Shown: positions 11,794-22,889, counted from the stretch's first letter. The stretch: DNA of 64,000 nt from Ascaphus truei (GCA_036426205.1 WSYH01000654.1:62001-126000), one strand, 5' to 3'. The notes: generated by a model from the sequence alone, not told the origin. Numbers and translations: made by a program.

Positions 11794-13860
11794 ATGGCTA
11801 ATCACTGGCAGAACTCAGATCCTCCCCAGACATCACGCAGGAGAGTGACCACTCAGACACAGAGACCGCTGCGCAACTGCAACAGGCGCAGGCAGACGCA
11901 AGGCCTAAACAGATAGTTACACTGACACAAAAGGCCCGCGAAAAATATGAGACTGACATCGAAGCGCATCGCGCTAAATTAGAGAAGGCCTGGGAAACAA
12001 CCACACTTAGAATACACAATGTCGCCGGCGCTGGCAATTCCATACAACAGCTTGAGCAGGCAATAACTCAATTAAAAATAGATCACTCATACTACCAAAA
12101 GCTGTCAGAGGCATACGTCACTTACTTGGCCAGGGCTAACACCGGCGAAAGCCTGCAAGAAAGGGACTTACAGCATTAAATTGACTTGACACGTGACAGC
12201 TGCGTGCAAACCGCCATCACAGACGCCAAAAGCGAGAGAAAAGAGCTCCTCCTGGAGATCGCATCGCAGCGCTCCAGCACATCCAGACACTCGTCAAGGT
12301 CAGCAAGATCAGCGCAATCTCACGTGTCCAGTGCAAACGCCACCAAGGCGCGAGCCACCGCAGAGACCGCACATGTCAGGGCCGCATACGCTCAGAAAGA
12401 GGCAGCCATGAAACTAGAAAGGGCCCGCATAGAAGAGGAGGAGCAGACAGCCGCTGCCACCGCCGCTGCAGCCACTGCATGGAAAAGACAGAGGTGGACG
12501 TTAACCTAGAGGCCCTAAATCAAGAAAGGGAAACTGCTGCCGCCATAGCCCAAGCCGAAGTCTTAGAAGCAGCCGCGCAACAGGGTGGCGGGGAGCAACC
12601 GTACAGACGGATAGCCTCAGAGGATCCAGCCCAACGCACCGAAGACTACGTAAGGAGCCTCTTCAGCGTAAACACCAGCGCACCATCTCAACACAAAGGG
12701 AGTGACTTCACAGACACTGAAGACTTGCTAGGTCCACGTGGAGGAGACGCTGTTCCTTTAAGGGTACGTGCTACCTGCGATAGTCACAGCCGCAACAGTG
12801 ACCCACACGCCAGCGCGTAACCGGATGCACTACAACAAGCTCGCAATCCAGGTACACCCACATGGGAAAACACAGCCCGTCACACCGACCAGCAGTCATC
12901 ACGCGTCCACACCAAGGAAGAGGCGACCGCAAGGACTCTCCCAGAAACTAACTCAGAACGCGACCAACACGCCGATGCCTCAGGCCTGACAGACATGGCC
13001 AAGTACATGATCCAGCGTGACATGGTGCAAACAGGACTCACCAACTTTGACGACCGCCCTGAGAACGACCGGATGTGGAAGTTCACGTTCAAGGACGCAA
13101 TCAACAGCCTGCGCTTCTCAGCAAGGGAAGAGTTCAACCTGCTATCCAAATGGCTGGGAAACGAATCCAGGGAGCATGCAAAGAGACTTCGGACGGCAAA
13201 CACGAACCACCCCCAAGTAGGTCTCGACCTAGTATGGGAAAGGCTAGAAGAGTGCTATGGTAGCCCCGAAGCAGTCGAAGATTCGCTCTTCAAGAGAGTC
13301 GACAGCTTTCCCAGGATCACAGCTAAAGACTACTCAAAGTTATGAGAGCTTGGGGACCTGCTGCAAGAGCTGGAGTTTGCAAGGAAAGACCATTCCTTAA
13401 CAGGTCTCAACGCCCGAGACTCAGCTCGTGGAGTGAGACCCATCTTGGAGAAGCTACCCTACAACCTCCAAGAAAGATGGATTTCACAAGGCTCCAAATA
13501 CAAAAGGGAGAAGCAAATCGCCTTCCCTCTTCTTGAGCTTCATCCGCGAAGCGGCAAGGACAAGGAACGATCCCAGTTTCATCTTGGGTGTGCAAACCAC
13601 ACACAGTGCAAGCAGCCTGAGGAATGAGAGACCAGTGATGAGATACGGTAACACTCAAACACCCATCTCGGTCCACAGGACGGACGTGTCTCCCACGACC
13701 CAAACTACTCACGATCAGTCGGTCTCCGGAGACGAGAAACCAAGGGACCCAAACAGGGAATGTCCCATACACAAGAAGCCACACCCACTTAACAGATGCT
13801 TTGGGTTCAGGATGAAGTCCCTAGAGGAATGCAAGAAGTTACTCTGAGAATTCGGAGTCT
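11794..13860 (+). pseudogene. BEL/Pao gag, broken by stops and frameshifts
   Basis: Translated pieces follow the BEL/Pao Gag order. An N-terminal region contains KAREKYETDIEAHRAKLEKA (about 11935). An Ala/Glu/Lys-rich coiled coil follows at 12186-12509, with AAYAQKEAAMKLERARIEEE. A globular core at 12995-13345 contains MAKYMIQRDMVQTGL, FSAREEFNLLSKWLG and HAKRLRTAN, resembling the BEL Gag domain known as DUF1759. A stop at about 12177 and another at about 13343 interrupt it, with frame changes between pieces. In an intact element Gag would form the RNA-packaging particle. The second BEL copy at 57.6-59.2 kb has the same order of pieces. Confidence 0.8.
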
Positions 13861-13975
13861 GCTTCAGGTGCTGCGACTCCACGACTCACCTAGCCAAGGA
13901 CTGTAAAGAGGCCATCAAATGTGCAGTTTGCAAAAGTGACAAGAACGTAACATCTCTACATCCAGAGGCGCTGAC
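13861..13975 (+). other. BEL zinc-knuckle segment
   Basis: The translation CFRCCDSTTHLAKDC followed by CAVCKSDKNVTSLH gives the paired Cys/His knuckles that sit between Gag and protease in BEL/Pao elements. The segment is separated from the upstream frame by a stop at about 13845. It would bind the element RNA. Confidence 0.75.
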
Positions 13976-14102
13976 ACTCCACCAACTCAACAACCCATCC
14001 TCCTTAGCGGAGCATGGCGGGGAGGAAGGAGAGCCAACATCTGTCACGTCTCAGTGCACCGAGGTTTGCGGAAAAGGAAGAGACAAAATATCCTGCTCCA
14101 AA

Positions 14103-15017
14103 ATGTGCCTTGTCACAGTTCACCCCCAAGGACAACCTGAGAGGGCTATCCTCGACGATCAAAGTAACAGATCATTGGCGAAGACGGAATTCTTCAACTT
14201 ATTCAACTCACAAGACAATGCCTCACCCTACACCCTCAGAAACTGTGCAGGGTCAACTGAGACAACAGGGAGAAGAGCAAGCGGCAACGTCATACTTTCA
14301 GTGGATAACAGAGTGAAGATAGCTCTCCCCACCCTCATCGAGTGCAACTATATGGCTTTAAACAGGGACGAGATTCCCACACCAGACGTGGCATGTCATC
14401 ACCCGCACCTCAGAGGAATAGCCAACTACATCCCGCCGGTAGAACAAGGCGCCAAGATCTTGCTGCTGCTCGGTAGGGACATCTTGAGGGTGCACAAAGT
14501 CCGTAAACAGCGTAACGAACCCCACAACGCACCATTCGCCCAAAGACTTGACCTAGGATGGGTGATAGTGGGCAACATGTGCACTGATAAAGGACACGAA
14601 CCAGACTATGTCAACGCCCGCAGAACGGTGATAACAGAATGCGGACACACATCTCTCTCCGAACCGTGTCTTGGCCATCTTCAAGTGACAGGAAGGCCAA
14701 GTGAAGAGAAGAGACAAGGTCATACTCCCGAGACCAACAAAAACATCTTCGCATCAGAGGGATGTGACAATGGCCTAGGATGCTTAGTAGTCCAGACAAG
14801 TAAGGATGACAATGCGATTCCACCGAAGAAAGGAAGTAACATCCTGAAGGTGACCGACAAAGGGATCTCCCAAAGAGAAAATAAACAATCGGACGGTCAT
14901 CCTGCGAGCAATGGCACAGCTAAGACGTACAGCCATTCCTCTCCACAGAACACCAAGTGGCAAAGCAGCCAGCCGCCACGGCTGGTACAACTGCAAAAGA
15001 TTGCACCCTGCAGGTGA
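14103..15017 (+). pseudogene. BEL/Pao aspartic protease region
   Basis: A 304-codon open stretch. It contains ILDDQSNRSLAKTEFF, a variant of the retropepsin active-site region, and LLLGRDILRVHKVRKQR, the conserved second protease motif of BEL elements (DUF1758/peptidase A17 type). QRLDLGWVIVGNMC then marks the protease-to-RT linker. The usual catalytic D-S/T-G triad appears as DDQ, so protease activity is doubtful. The frame continues into the RT fragment in another register at 14911. Confidence 0.75.
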
Positions 15018-15289
15018 AGCCACAGGGGCAAAAAGACTGTCCTCTCACACGTCTAAAAACAGAAAGTCGCAGAGACATTTCATAAAGGGATTTACTAGGG
15101 CAAAAGAGACTGTTCTTCATCACGTCCAGGGAGAAAATAACCTCCTGACGGCAGTTAACAAAGAGACACAAAAGCGTTTCACCAAACTACGTGGAGATGG
15201 TTTCGTGCAGGAGGAATGCACCGATGACTTATGGTGCACAGCGTTCCAGACAACAAGGGACGACGACAAGCAAACACCATCAAGGGAAG

Positions 15290-15750
15290 ATAGAGGACTC
15301 CCGAGGTTAACAGTCAAGGAGCTCTCCAAAGACGGACCGGGCAGTTGGGTGACTCCGCTACCATTCCATTCACCAAAAAGACGCCTCCCGAACAATAGAC
15401 AACATGCCATCTCTAGGCTCACTTCGCTCTGCCGCAACCCACACAGGGAGCCGGAGACCAAGAATCAAATTGTGGTCTTCAAGCGGAAAAGATTCCTTAG
15501 CGGACACGCAGAGCCAGCGCCATCACTGAAGGAAGGTAAAAATTGCCGGCACCTCCCATCATCTGGTGTCCACCACCGGCAGAAACCCAGCCAGATCTGG
15601 GTAACGTTCAGCTCCAATGCTCAGCACCAGGAAGCCTCTCCAAACGGCGCACTACTCACTGGATCAGACTTGACAACCAGTCGTCCAGGGGCGTTGATCC
15701 GCTTCTGCAAGGAGCCAAAGGACATCTCCTTCCGCCAAACGCCAGGTGAT
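15290..15750 (+). pseudogene. BEL/Pao RT finger region, truncated
   Basis: Part of a 419-codon frame beginning at 14911. SWVTPLPFHSPKRRLPNNR, then CRHLPSSGVHHRQKP, then LLTGSDLTTSRPGALIRF follow the conserved order of the BEL RT N-terminal blocks. The sequence then leaves RT homology before the catalytic YxDD block, and within about 340 bases reaches the 3' LTR. The RT palm, RNase H and integrase are therefore deleted. The open frame continues into the LTR by chance. Confidence 0.75.
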
Positions 15751-16090
15751 AGGGTGACAGACTACCACGACTGGCATATCCATGAGGTGATGCACTCTGT
15801 AGAGAAAACTACAGAGACAAAAGGACTGTTCTCTCACAAAGTTGAAAGAAAACAGTGCAAGAGACCTTTACGCAAAGACATTGTGGTGCAACCAGCTAAC
15901 CTGGAGCTGTGCATCCACCTGGCATCCCTTACCAGAAGGTTTTGGCCAAAGGACTTTGATGCCAGTGGTACCGGCCGGTATCACCTCGCTATGTGGTCAT
16001 GGACCTTTGCATTGTTATGTTATGTTTGCATTGCACATATGTTCCACATATTCTGTTATATAGTGGTATCTCCAGATACTAGACGGGGAG

Positions 16091-16652
16091 TTTCATGGAA
16101 CAGAAATACCCATGTCTGCCTTCTCTGTTTCCCCCCCCCCCCCCCTTTCATTGGCAGTTCTGCCTGCTAGCTGTATTTGGATGTTACTTTCCTTGCAGTT
16201 TCACTCCCATTGCAAATGGAATGGATACATTATGTTGCCTTTTTTCCTTCCAGTCTGTCACACCCCTGGTTGCCCTGGCAACATCTCCAATCCTCCAAGT
16301 TAATGGGCTTTCCCATTCCCCCTGTCTCTGCTGACAGTTAGTATGGCCTGACCCCTATCCCTGTGTCACAAGCAGTACCCACTGTCTTTTACTTCCTGAC
16401 ATTGGCAGAGTGAGTACATTCATGTTACACACCTATGGCAAGGCCAATTCTTTTCACCTGCCCTTACTACAAAGCACCCACAGAGATACATCTTTCCCAC
16501 ACAAACATCTTATCCATAAGTGCCTTTTTTTATTGCTGCCTTCCTAAATAAAGTGAAGAAAATATACAGGACTTGTTGTGCTTTGGAAAGAGGGCTGAGT
16601 TGAAGCTAGCTGGGTTCGTTCATACCCCAGACATGACCCTGGATCCAGAATA
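16091..16652 (+). repeat. BEL/Pao 3' LTR
   Basis: Near-identical to 10621-11181. It begins TTTCATGG instead of TGTCATGG, so the canonical TG terminus is altered. It is preceded by a purine-rich tract and followed by CATTT, the target duplication. Confidence 0.88.
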
Positions 16653-17067
16653 CATTTTACACTAGTGATAAACCTCTCTTGCAGCCAAAGGGTTAAAAGA
16701 AAGCCACCACCAGCTATTTCCTGCATTTATTTCCCCCTAGCTACTTCAGTTTGCTGTGGACATCGGATTAACTTTTCTAGCCCATTGAACAATTTGAGTG
16801 TATGTGGAAACACAATAATTAATTTATTTATTAAATGTTTTTTCCAGGAAATAATGCATTGAAAGTTAACTCTCATTTTCAAGTATGTCCGAGGCACAGT
16901 GTTATGAAGACCATACCTGGTTACATTAAATGAACAGAGGTTATACATTAAATTTACAGACATTTAAGGACATTTAGAGATAATATATTATTTTGAGCAT
17001 ATGTAACAGTTAGAGAAGATTAGGACCGGCGTTCCAAGGCAGAGGTTTCAGGTTTTCAGCATGCGTG

Positions 17068-17108
17068 CTCTTTGACAAAGCGCACGCATGCGCGAAACAC
17101 GTCAGAGG
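17068..17108 (+). ncRNA. Hammerhead-like motif, degenerate core
   Basis: Outer arms CTCT and AGAG pair (stem I), inner arms GCGC and GCGC pair (stem II), and CGAAAC is kept. The 5' core reads TTGACAAAG where intact sites have CTGANGAAG. It lies at the 5' side of the PLE remnant that ends near 19660. Confidence 0.5.
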
Positions 17109-17439
17109 TTCCACTCACCTATATATGACATATAAAAAGGAAAAAAGAGGAGAGAGCGCACGCCCATAGCGTATAAAAGTTTTAATGAGGGGGAAGGGGG
17201 AGAGAGGGGGGTAAAAAACGCACTTACAAAAATGCAATAAAATCAAGCATATGTGATATATATAATCACCACCATCCGGTTTTTCTGTAAACTCTTGGGG
17301 CAGTCCCAGGCTCCGTTGGTAAGGGAGCAACGTCACAGCAGATTCCCAGGGCTGTTCTCGCCACGTGTTTGGCGACTTTTACACTTCAGAAAACAGTTCT
17401 TGCGGATTTTAAAAATCGTGCCATTTTCTCACGAGTAAA

Positions 17440-17690
17440 AGGTTTTGTGGAGAGTTTTTTGGCCAGAAGATGGCGCAATTTCCATATCTATCCTCTCTGC
17501 ATAAGCCTCAGTGTCTCTAGACACTTTAAGATAAAACATAATTGCGATTCTGCACTTCTTAAATATATTGGTATTCAGATTGTCCCTTTATGGAGACGTG
17601 GTGGTGATAGGGATAAAATGTTATCCAAACAGGAAAGTTTTTAGATTTATAAAATGCAGACACTAGCACCACTAGGCCTCAATGAGGAGA
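17440..17690 (+). pseudogene. PLE protein C-terminus
   Basis: The translation VSRHFKIKHN followed by IQIVPLWRRGGDRDKMLSKQ matches the region after GIY-YIG in PLEs (the open copy has PRGGDRVKKLDQREAFW). The GIY-YIG core itself is absent, so this is only the tail. Confidence 0.7.
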
Positions 17691-18035
17691 TTGATGTCTG
17701 GTCACTCTATTACAATTATTATCCATTTCCATTACTGTAATATTCTAATTTTAAACATGGAATATTTAAAAAAAAAAACGATTATTCCATAATGGGATAT
17801 TAATATCCAGATAATTTTAAATTAAAAATTAATTTTAATTTTTTTAATCTATTTTAATATTGTATATTAAATAAAATTACGGAATTAGTAATATAAATAA
17901 AATCTGGGTATTCATCTTCAATATGGTTGGTGCATTAACAATCCAATATCTAGTTCTATGTATATAGTATATATAGGATAATATACAATATATGAGTTCC
18001 CTCCTGTGTTCCTTTTGATTCACAACATATTCATT

Positions 18036-18792
18036 TACCGTATTTCCTCGATTGCAAGACGCCATCAAATGTAAGACGCACCATCGATTTGGCACTTACA
18101 ATCGAGGGAAATTACTTTTTCACTAACCATGTTTCAGGAGATGTCCCATGTCAGCAGAGGAAGAAGCTGGCGGCGGCGGCGGCGGCAGGAGACGTCCCAC
18201 GTCTGCAGATGGTTCAAGATGGACAGCGGGCGGGAGTGCAGCGGCAGGACATGTCTTAGGTCTGCAGGTGAATGAAGATAAGACAGCGGGCGGGGAGGCA
18301 GGAGATCATTATAGCAGGAGAGCTGAGCAGAGCGGCACAGGGGAACGGCTTGAGAGGTGCACTTTATAACCAGAAGTCAGACACTGGTCAACTTCCGGTG
18401 TTACAGTGTGCACCTCCCACGCTGTTCCCCCTATGCCGCTCTGCTCCTGCTCTGCTCTCCTGCTATTATGATCTCCTGCTTCTGCCACCACCGCACGCCC
18501 AACGTCTTATCTTCATTTACCTGCAGACTTGGGACCTGCTGCCGCCGCACTCCCACCCACTGTCCATCTTCAACCATCTGCAGACGTGGGACCTCTCATG
18601 CCACCGCCGCCCGCTTCATCCTCCGCTGACATGGGACCTCTCCTGAAACATTGGAAGTGAAAAGAGGGGGTTAGTACTGTAGACACTTTAACAAATATAT
18701 ATTTTTTAATACATCGATTCTTAGACGCACCCCGGTATCAGACATCTGAAAATCGGAAAAAAGGTGCGTCTTAGAATCGAGGAAATTGGGTA
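18036..18792. mobile_element. Foldback-type non-autonomous DNA transposon
   Basis: Almost the whole 757 bases form one imperfect inverted repeat centred near 18385-18390. Terminal sequences TACCGTATTTCCTCGATT and, reversed from the right end, TACCCAATTTCCTCGATT match in 15 of 18 positions, and AAGACGC follows on both sides. Interior pairs include GTCCCATGTCAGC (left) with GCTGACATGGGAC (right). No transposase is present. A TA dinucleotide at both ends is compatible with a TA target duplication, but this is not decisive. It interrupts a PLE 3' region. The left arm carries a (GGC)n run at about 18170-18185. Confidence 0.8.
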
Positions 18793-19150
18793 TATGATTC
18801 AAACATTTAGAATACAAGCCCCATTCTCATTTTCATTAGAATGAGATAACGATGTGATTATTCAAATTTTTATATTGTGCACTAATTTTCTTATCTCTTT
18901 ATTTTTAGAGATGTATTCTATTTATAATTATTTTTACAAATAAAATTGTTACTGTATGCTGATTTTATATCTATGTATAAAATATATTGTTATTTCCATT
19001 CCCTATAGTTAGAGATGTATATAAAAGGGTGTTTAGTTTAAAATATGCAGCAGCTGTAATAGCTTTCAGTGAGGGGCTGTCCCGTCCTCCGACTGCCAAT
19101 CACGGGAGAGATATAGCTAAAAGAAGTGCTCAATGAGAACCTCCAATTAT

Positions 19151-19190
19151 TCCCTGACGAAGTATTTTTATACGAAACGGGCAGGAAGAG
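19151..19190 (+). ncRNA. Hammerhead-like ribozyme candidate
   Basis: CTGACGA at 19154-19160 is followed by A, then GTAT-TTTT-ATAC (stem II), then GAAAC. TTCC before the core and GGAA after it can pair as stem I. It lies about 1.5 kb downstream of the PLE coding tail on the same strand. The core matches CUGANGA...GAAA except for one extra A after CUGANGA, which every well-preserved copy in the window shares. Confidence 0.65.
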
Positions 19191-19669
19191 CGTGCGTTCC
19201 AGCCTATGCTCTAAAAGGATCGAGAACTTATCCTTGCATCATCGCATCAAAATTGGTGTTTTTATGTGGACATTTCACATCGGCGAAATTTGCATAACCC
19301 GCGACGGAGCCTTGATGATGTCATCAGCGTGCTCCCGGAGTCCCGACATCCATACCCAGTGAAGAGCCTGTGTCGGCTCGCATCTGCAGCAGCAGTACTC
19401 CTCTACACAGTGAGACGTGCACTGATTGAAGCGAAAGGACACTTGAGGGAGAAGGGGTCTGATTTCCTTGTCTGGCCTGAATAGATGTGACGGCATGCAG
19501 TAGCTGATGTGGTAACATGTCCCTAATATGTCATGCCAATATTTTATTTGATTGATGTATGTGTATTACGTACCCGCTGATATATATCAATACATTATTT
19601 ATATTCTACACTATGATGTTTTGCGCTGTTTTCTCTTTTTGTTTTTTCCTCATAACATAAGAGGCAGAG

Positions 19670-20930
19670 AAGTCTTTGATGTGGCCTAAGTGGACATTTT
19701 TAAAAAAAAGGTGAATAAGGCTGACTCTCTGTTGGTTGCTAGATAGAGAAAAAGTGAACCTTACAATAAAATATGCTCAGTACGACAAAACATAGGCCAC
19801 CTCACCTCTAACCCTGATCTGATCACTAAGGAGTTTATGATTATTACTCACTATATGATTGCAACAAGCAGTATTAAACAAAGTTCAGCACCAAAATACG
19901 AATCTCTAGACACCCTGGGCCTCCCACAATTATGTGCGGGGAAATAGCCTCCCTAGTCAAGCCAATCTCATACAAGGAGATTTCTGAAACAATTACATTC
20001 TTAAAGTCTGCAAAGGCCCTTGGTCCAGATGGATTCTGAAATATACAGTATACAGTATTCTAAAAAAAAAAATCCAAAGTATTAATCCGTCAGATGCACA
20101 AACTTTATTTCTATACTTAAAGTTGCCCATTTCCTCCATAATATGTTACAAGCAAACATATCTGTGATTCATAAAGATGGGAAAGAACCTAAATCAATAC
20201 AGACATAAAAATGTTCTTTATAATATTAGTAACATGATGAAATGAGTTCCTACCCAATTTGATCCATCCGGACTTGGAAGGTTTTATTCCCACTAGACGA
20301 GAGGCAGATAACACGAGGAAAGCTTTTGACATTATCTTGTATTTCAAAAGCCAAAACATACCAATTATGATTTTGGTGTTCAATGCATAAAAAGTGTTTG
20401 ACTAATCAACTGGAGCTACAGTACAGTATATGAAGGCCACTCTGGTTTCATTTGGCTTAGGAGAGAGGTTTCTAAAAGCATTACTCTCACTGTATATGGT
20501 CCCTGTTCATGGAACACGGTTCACATGAAAGGAAGCACTAGACAGGTTTCCTCTATCACCCCTTCCGTTTACTCTCTCAATCCAGACCCTAGCAGCTAAT
20601 ATTAGAGTAGATGGAGACCTTAGTGGGATCACTATTGCAAAGCAAACATAAAAATGTCCCTTTTCACGGATGATATTCTCCTCATAATTTCCAGACCCCA
20701 ACCCAATTTAACTAAGGAACTGAGCACATTTAGATCCATCTCAGAATTTAAAATAAACAATAGCAAGTTGGAGGCATTAAACATTAATCTCCCCTTGCAT
20801 ACTGTTAAACAAATAATAATGAATTTTGATAATGTGGAAAAGTTATTATATTAGATAATTGGTAGTGTATCTAACAAACTAATACAACTCCCTACAGTTT
20901 ATAATGCTAATTTCCCAAAATGTAAATATA
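19670..20930 (+). pseudogene. L1-clade LINE ORF2 remnant
   Basis: Decayed RT sequence of the same family as the open ORF2 at 33332-37135. ISYKEISETITFLKSAKA then LGPDGF corresponds to the KPSKDPGPDGF block. MSLFTDDILLIISRPQPN (20654) corresponds to the ALYADD catalytic block, with F-T-D-D in place of Y-A-D-D. SEFKINNSKLEALNINLP follows. Many stops and a large deletion between the blocks make it non-functional. It ends abruptly at a (TA)n stretch near 20925-20940, where the next block begins. Confidence 0.75.
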
Positions 20931-20940
20931 TATATATATA

Positions 20941-21348
20941 CTGCTGTGGCAGCTTTTATTCTAACAAATCGCCAGTTTTTCCCTGGCTTTTTCCTAGAAT
21001 GCGACGCTCTTCACCTGGCGCATGCCGCGTTCATTTTGCGTTCCCAGCAACGGGTCATGCGCGGCTGACGCGCGGTTCATGCGTTTATTGAGAATGGTTC
21101 GGATTTAATAGGTTGCAATTCTTCCCGTGTACACCAGATGGCAGATATTCATGAATTGTAATGCGCACGCGGTTCAGTAATGTGTCAACTTGCAGGTGTT
21201 TCGTTTAAAAAGATACCACAGCATTCAATTGTAAATTGGCCTTGGGACTGAAGGAAAAGGTTGCAAAAATGTATCAATTTAGGCTTTTCATATTAAAGAA
21301 AGACAAAGACAAGTTTCGGTTACAGTATTCTCCAGAGACCCGCCCACC
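20941..21348. other. CpG-containing upstream region of the forkhead-like ORF
   Basis: No frame is supported. The part at 21000-21090 is rich in CpG (GCGACG, GGCGCATGCCGCG, TGACGCGCGG), in contrast to the AT-rich L1 remnant to its left. It could be a promoter region for the ORF at 21349; no clear TATA box is seen. Confidence 0.35.
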
Positions 21349-21930
21349 ATGAGTGTTCAAGTGCAGCCCGCTTTCCAAAAACCCGACAGAAGTTACGCGT
21401 ATTTGATATGGGCCGCGATTAATGCAACAGAGGATAAGATGGCAACAGTTGTTCAAATGTATCAGTATTTTGTCGAAAACTATGACCTTTACAAATTTTC
21501 GCCAACTCCTCATATGTGGAAGCGTGCAATAAGGAAAAGGTTATGTAGCGATCCCTGTTTTTATCGTATTGAGCCACAATTTGTTGGAGGGTATTGGTAT
21601 GTATCACTGGCTTTTTCCTGTATCTATGATCATGATGACGACAAAAGGCGAAGGGTCGTGTTAAAACCAACTAAGAAACGACAGTCGCTGCCAAGCAATG
21701 CACCAACACCGGCTTCCAATGACGGTCCCGCCATCAGTGACAACCCTGAGCCTGAGCCGGATTTCGCGTGCAGTTTCGATCAAGCTTGCATGTACCTAAG
21801 CAATTTCCAGCCTCATCAGCTGACTACAGGTGGACTAGTCCCGCTGCAAACTATCGACGTGGATGATCAAGAACACTGGACTGGCAGTGGACCGGCGCCG
21901 GGGCCAGCTGAATGGGAAATTCTATGGTGA
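21349..21930 (+). CDS. Forkhead-like winged-helix protein
   Basis: A 193-codon frame with a strong start context (CCCACCATGA). Residues about 15-85 fit the forkhead fold: RSYAYLIWAAI (helix 1), MYQYFVENYDLY (helix 2), WKRAIRKRL (57-65, where forkhead proteins have W-x-N-S-I-R-H-N-L), then CFYRIEP and GGYWYV (the wing). The Asn and His that normally contact DNA bases are replaced by Arg59 and Lys63, so DNA specificity should differ. The rest is low-complexity and acidic, perhaps an activation region. A good splice donor (ATG/GTGAGT) overlaps the stop codon, and an acceptor-like CCTCAG lies at about 22268. An AATAAA lies near 22488. It could be a domesticated or element-encoded gene. The function and family are my inference from motif order. 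Confidence 0.65.
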   Translation: MSVQVQPAFQKPDRSYAYLIWAAINATEDKMATVVQMYQYFVENYDLYKFSPTPHMWKRAIRKRLCSDPCFYRIEPQFVGGYWYVSLAFSCIYDHDDDKRRRVVLKPTKKRQSLPSNAPTPASNDGPAISDNPEPEPDFACSFDQACMYLSNFQPHQLTTGGLVPLQTIDVDDQEHWTGSGPAPGPAEWEILW

Positions 21931-22079
21931 GTATTGTTGCCGTATTATTTTCTGTGTTTTTTTTTATTTTGACAATACAGTATCAATATCGGAGCGATTC
22001 AAAAGTCAAGTGATTCTCCTGTAAGCAATATTATAGGCTGAGCGGCTTCTACAGTACTGTACTGCAGACACTGAACTAT

Positions 22080-22225
22080 TGGTGGAACGCTAGGCGCATG
22101 CGCATTGGAACCTTCTTGAAACGCATACAGTATGCGTGTCATTACATCGACAGTAGGCGCATGCGCATGTGAACAGGAGACGCCCCCCGAGAAAATTATT
22201 GGTGGGACTGGCTGGGAACTTCTTT
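22080..22225. promoter_or_regulatory. Promoter-like cluster of NRF1 and CCAAT motifs
   Basis: GGCGCATGCGCAT occurs twice (about 22092 and 22147) and fits the NRF1 palindrome GCGCATGCGC. ATTGG, the reverse of CCAAT, occurs beside or between these at several points. The cluster lies just downstream of the forkhead-like ORF, so it might drive a further transcript; no frame supports one. Confidence 0.35.
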
Positions 22226-22889
22226 AGGGGGCTGACCATTACAGTAAAACTTTTCTTTTTGTTTTTCCTCAGAAAAGAAAACGGCTAATGGAGGGATTTC
22301 GATGGATAATATCGCTTTGTGTAACAATGCCTGCTGAATCGGATTTAAAAACCCACCGGAGTCTACAGTTTAGTGGCCGTTGTTATTGATTAGGATAGAA
22401 TACTTTACCTGAAACAGTATGCTGATGTTTTCCGGCCGTACAGTATACTGTACAATACTTTTTTATATACAGTACAGTAAACTGTGTAATAAACCCGAAA
22501 AAATAAAAACTATGCATTTATTCTACATGTATCACATACATTATGTGTCTTCTAAAGTATACAGTGCCAGTACATACAGTACAGTTTGTGTCTTTTATTT
22601 TTTTTAATACTCTTATACTGAGCATGCCTACAGTATACAGTGCAGTATGCCTCGACATTCTAGAAACACTGTATTTTGTTACAGTAGCAAAGGAGCAAAT
22701 GGAACAATGTAAAACAAATCGACATGTTCTTTTATTGGTGGAGTAAGTACAAAAACATTTATTTACAAGTACTGTACAATGTAGAAACATTTTAAGTGCA
22801 CAGTAATTCAAAACATCAACAGGTGTATGGTTTACTGCTACATTTGTGAAAACATTTATGTCAGTCAGTAAGGTTTACAGTCACATGTT
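22226..22889. other. Non-coding, rich in TACAGTA words
   Basis: AT-rich sequence with many ACAGTA and TACTGTA words and the putative polyadenylation signals for the forkhead-like ORF near 22488-22505. No domain-bearing frame is seen. Confidence 0.4.

Larger units (their letters stand above)
10616..16657 (+). mobile_element. BEL/Pao LTR retrotransposon, internally deleted
   Basis: Two LTRs of about 560 bases (10621-11181 and 16091-16652) flank gag, zinc-knuckle, protease and a truncated RT. The 5-base word CATTT directly precedes the first LTR (10616-10620) and follows the second (16653-16657), as expected for a BEL/Pao target duplication. The purine run GACGGGGAG just before the second LTR is a likely polypurine tract. 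Most of RT, all RNase H and essentially all integrase are missing, so this copy is non-autonomous. The LTRs look nearly identical by eye, which points to fairly recent insertion (inference). Confidence 0.88.
17000..19660 (+). mobile_element. 5'-truncated Penelope-like element remnant
   Basis: Contains the last part of a PLE protein (17440-17690), a long AT-rich 3' region, and hammerhead-like motifs near each end (17068 and 19151). The segment near 17130-17190 (GAAAAAAGAGG then GAGCGCAC) and the segment at 19591-19660 read in reverse (GAGGAAAAAAC then AGCGC) resemble inverted arms; the same motif recurs in the insertion at 46901-47887. A foldback element is inserted at 18036-18792. Exact termini were not resolved. 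Confidence 0.65.

Noticed and set aside
18148..18646. Frames of 60-124 codons with Gly/Arg or Pro/Ser-rich composition
   Set aside because: They lie in the arms of the foldback element and reflect its GGC-rich inverted repeat.
21349..21930. Conventional host FOX gene
   Set aside because: No second exon with coding potential, altered recognition helix, and placement in a repeat-dense block argue against a standard conserved FOX orthologue, though a domesticated gene is not excluded.
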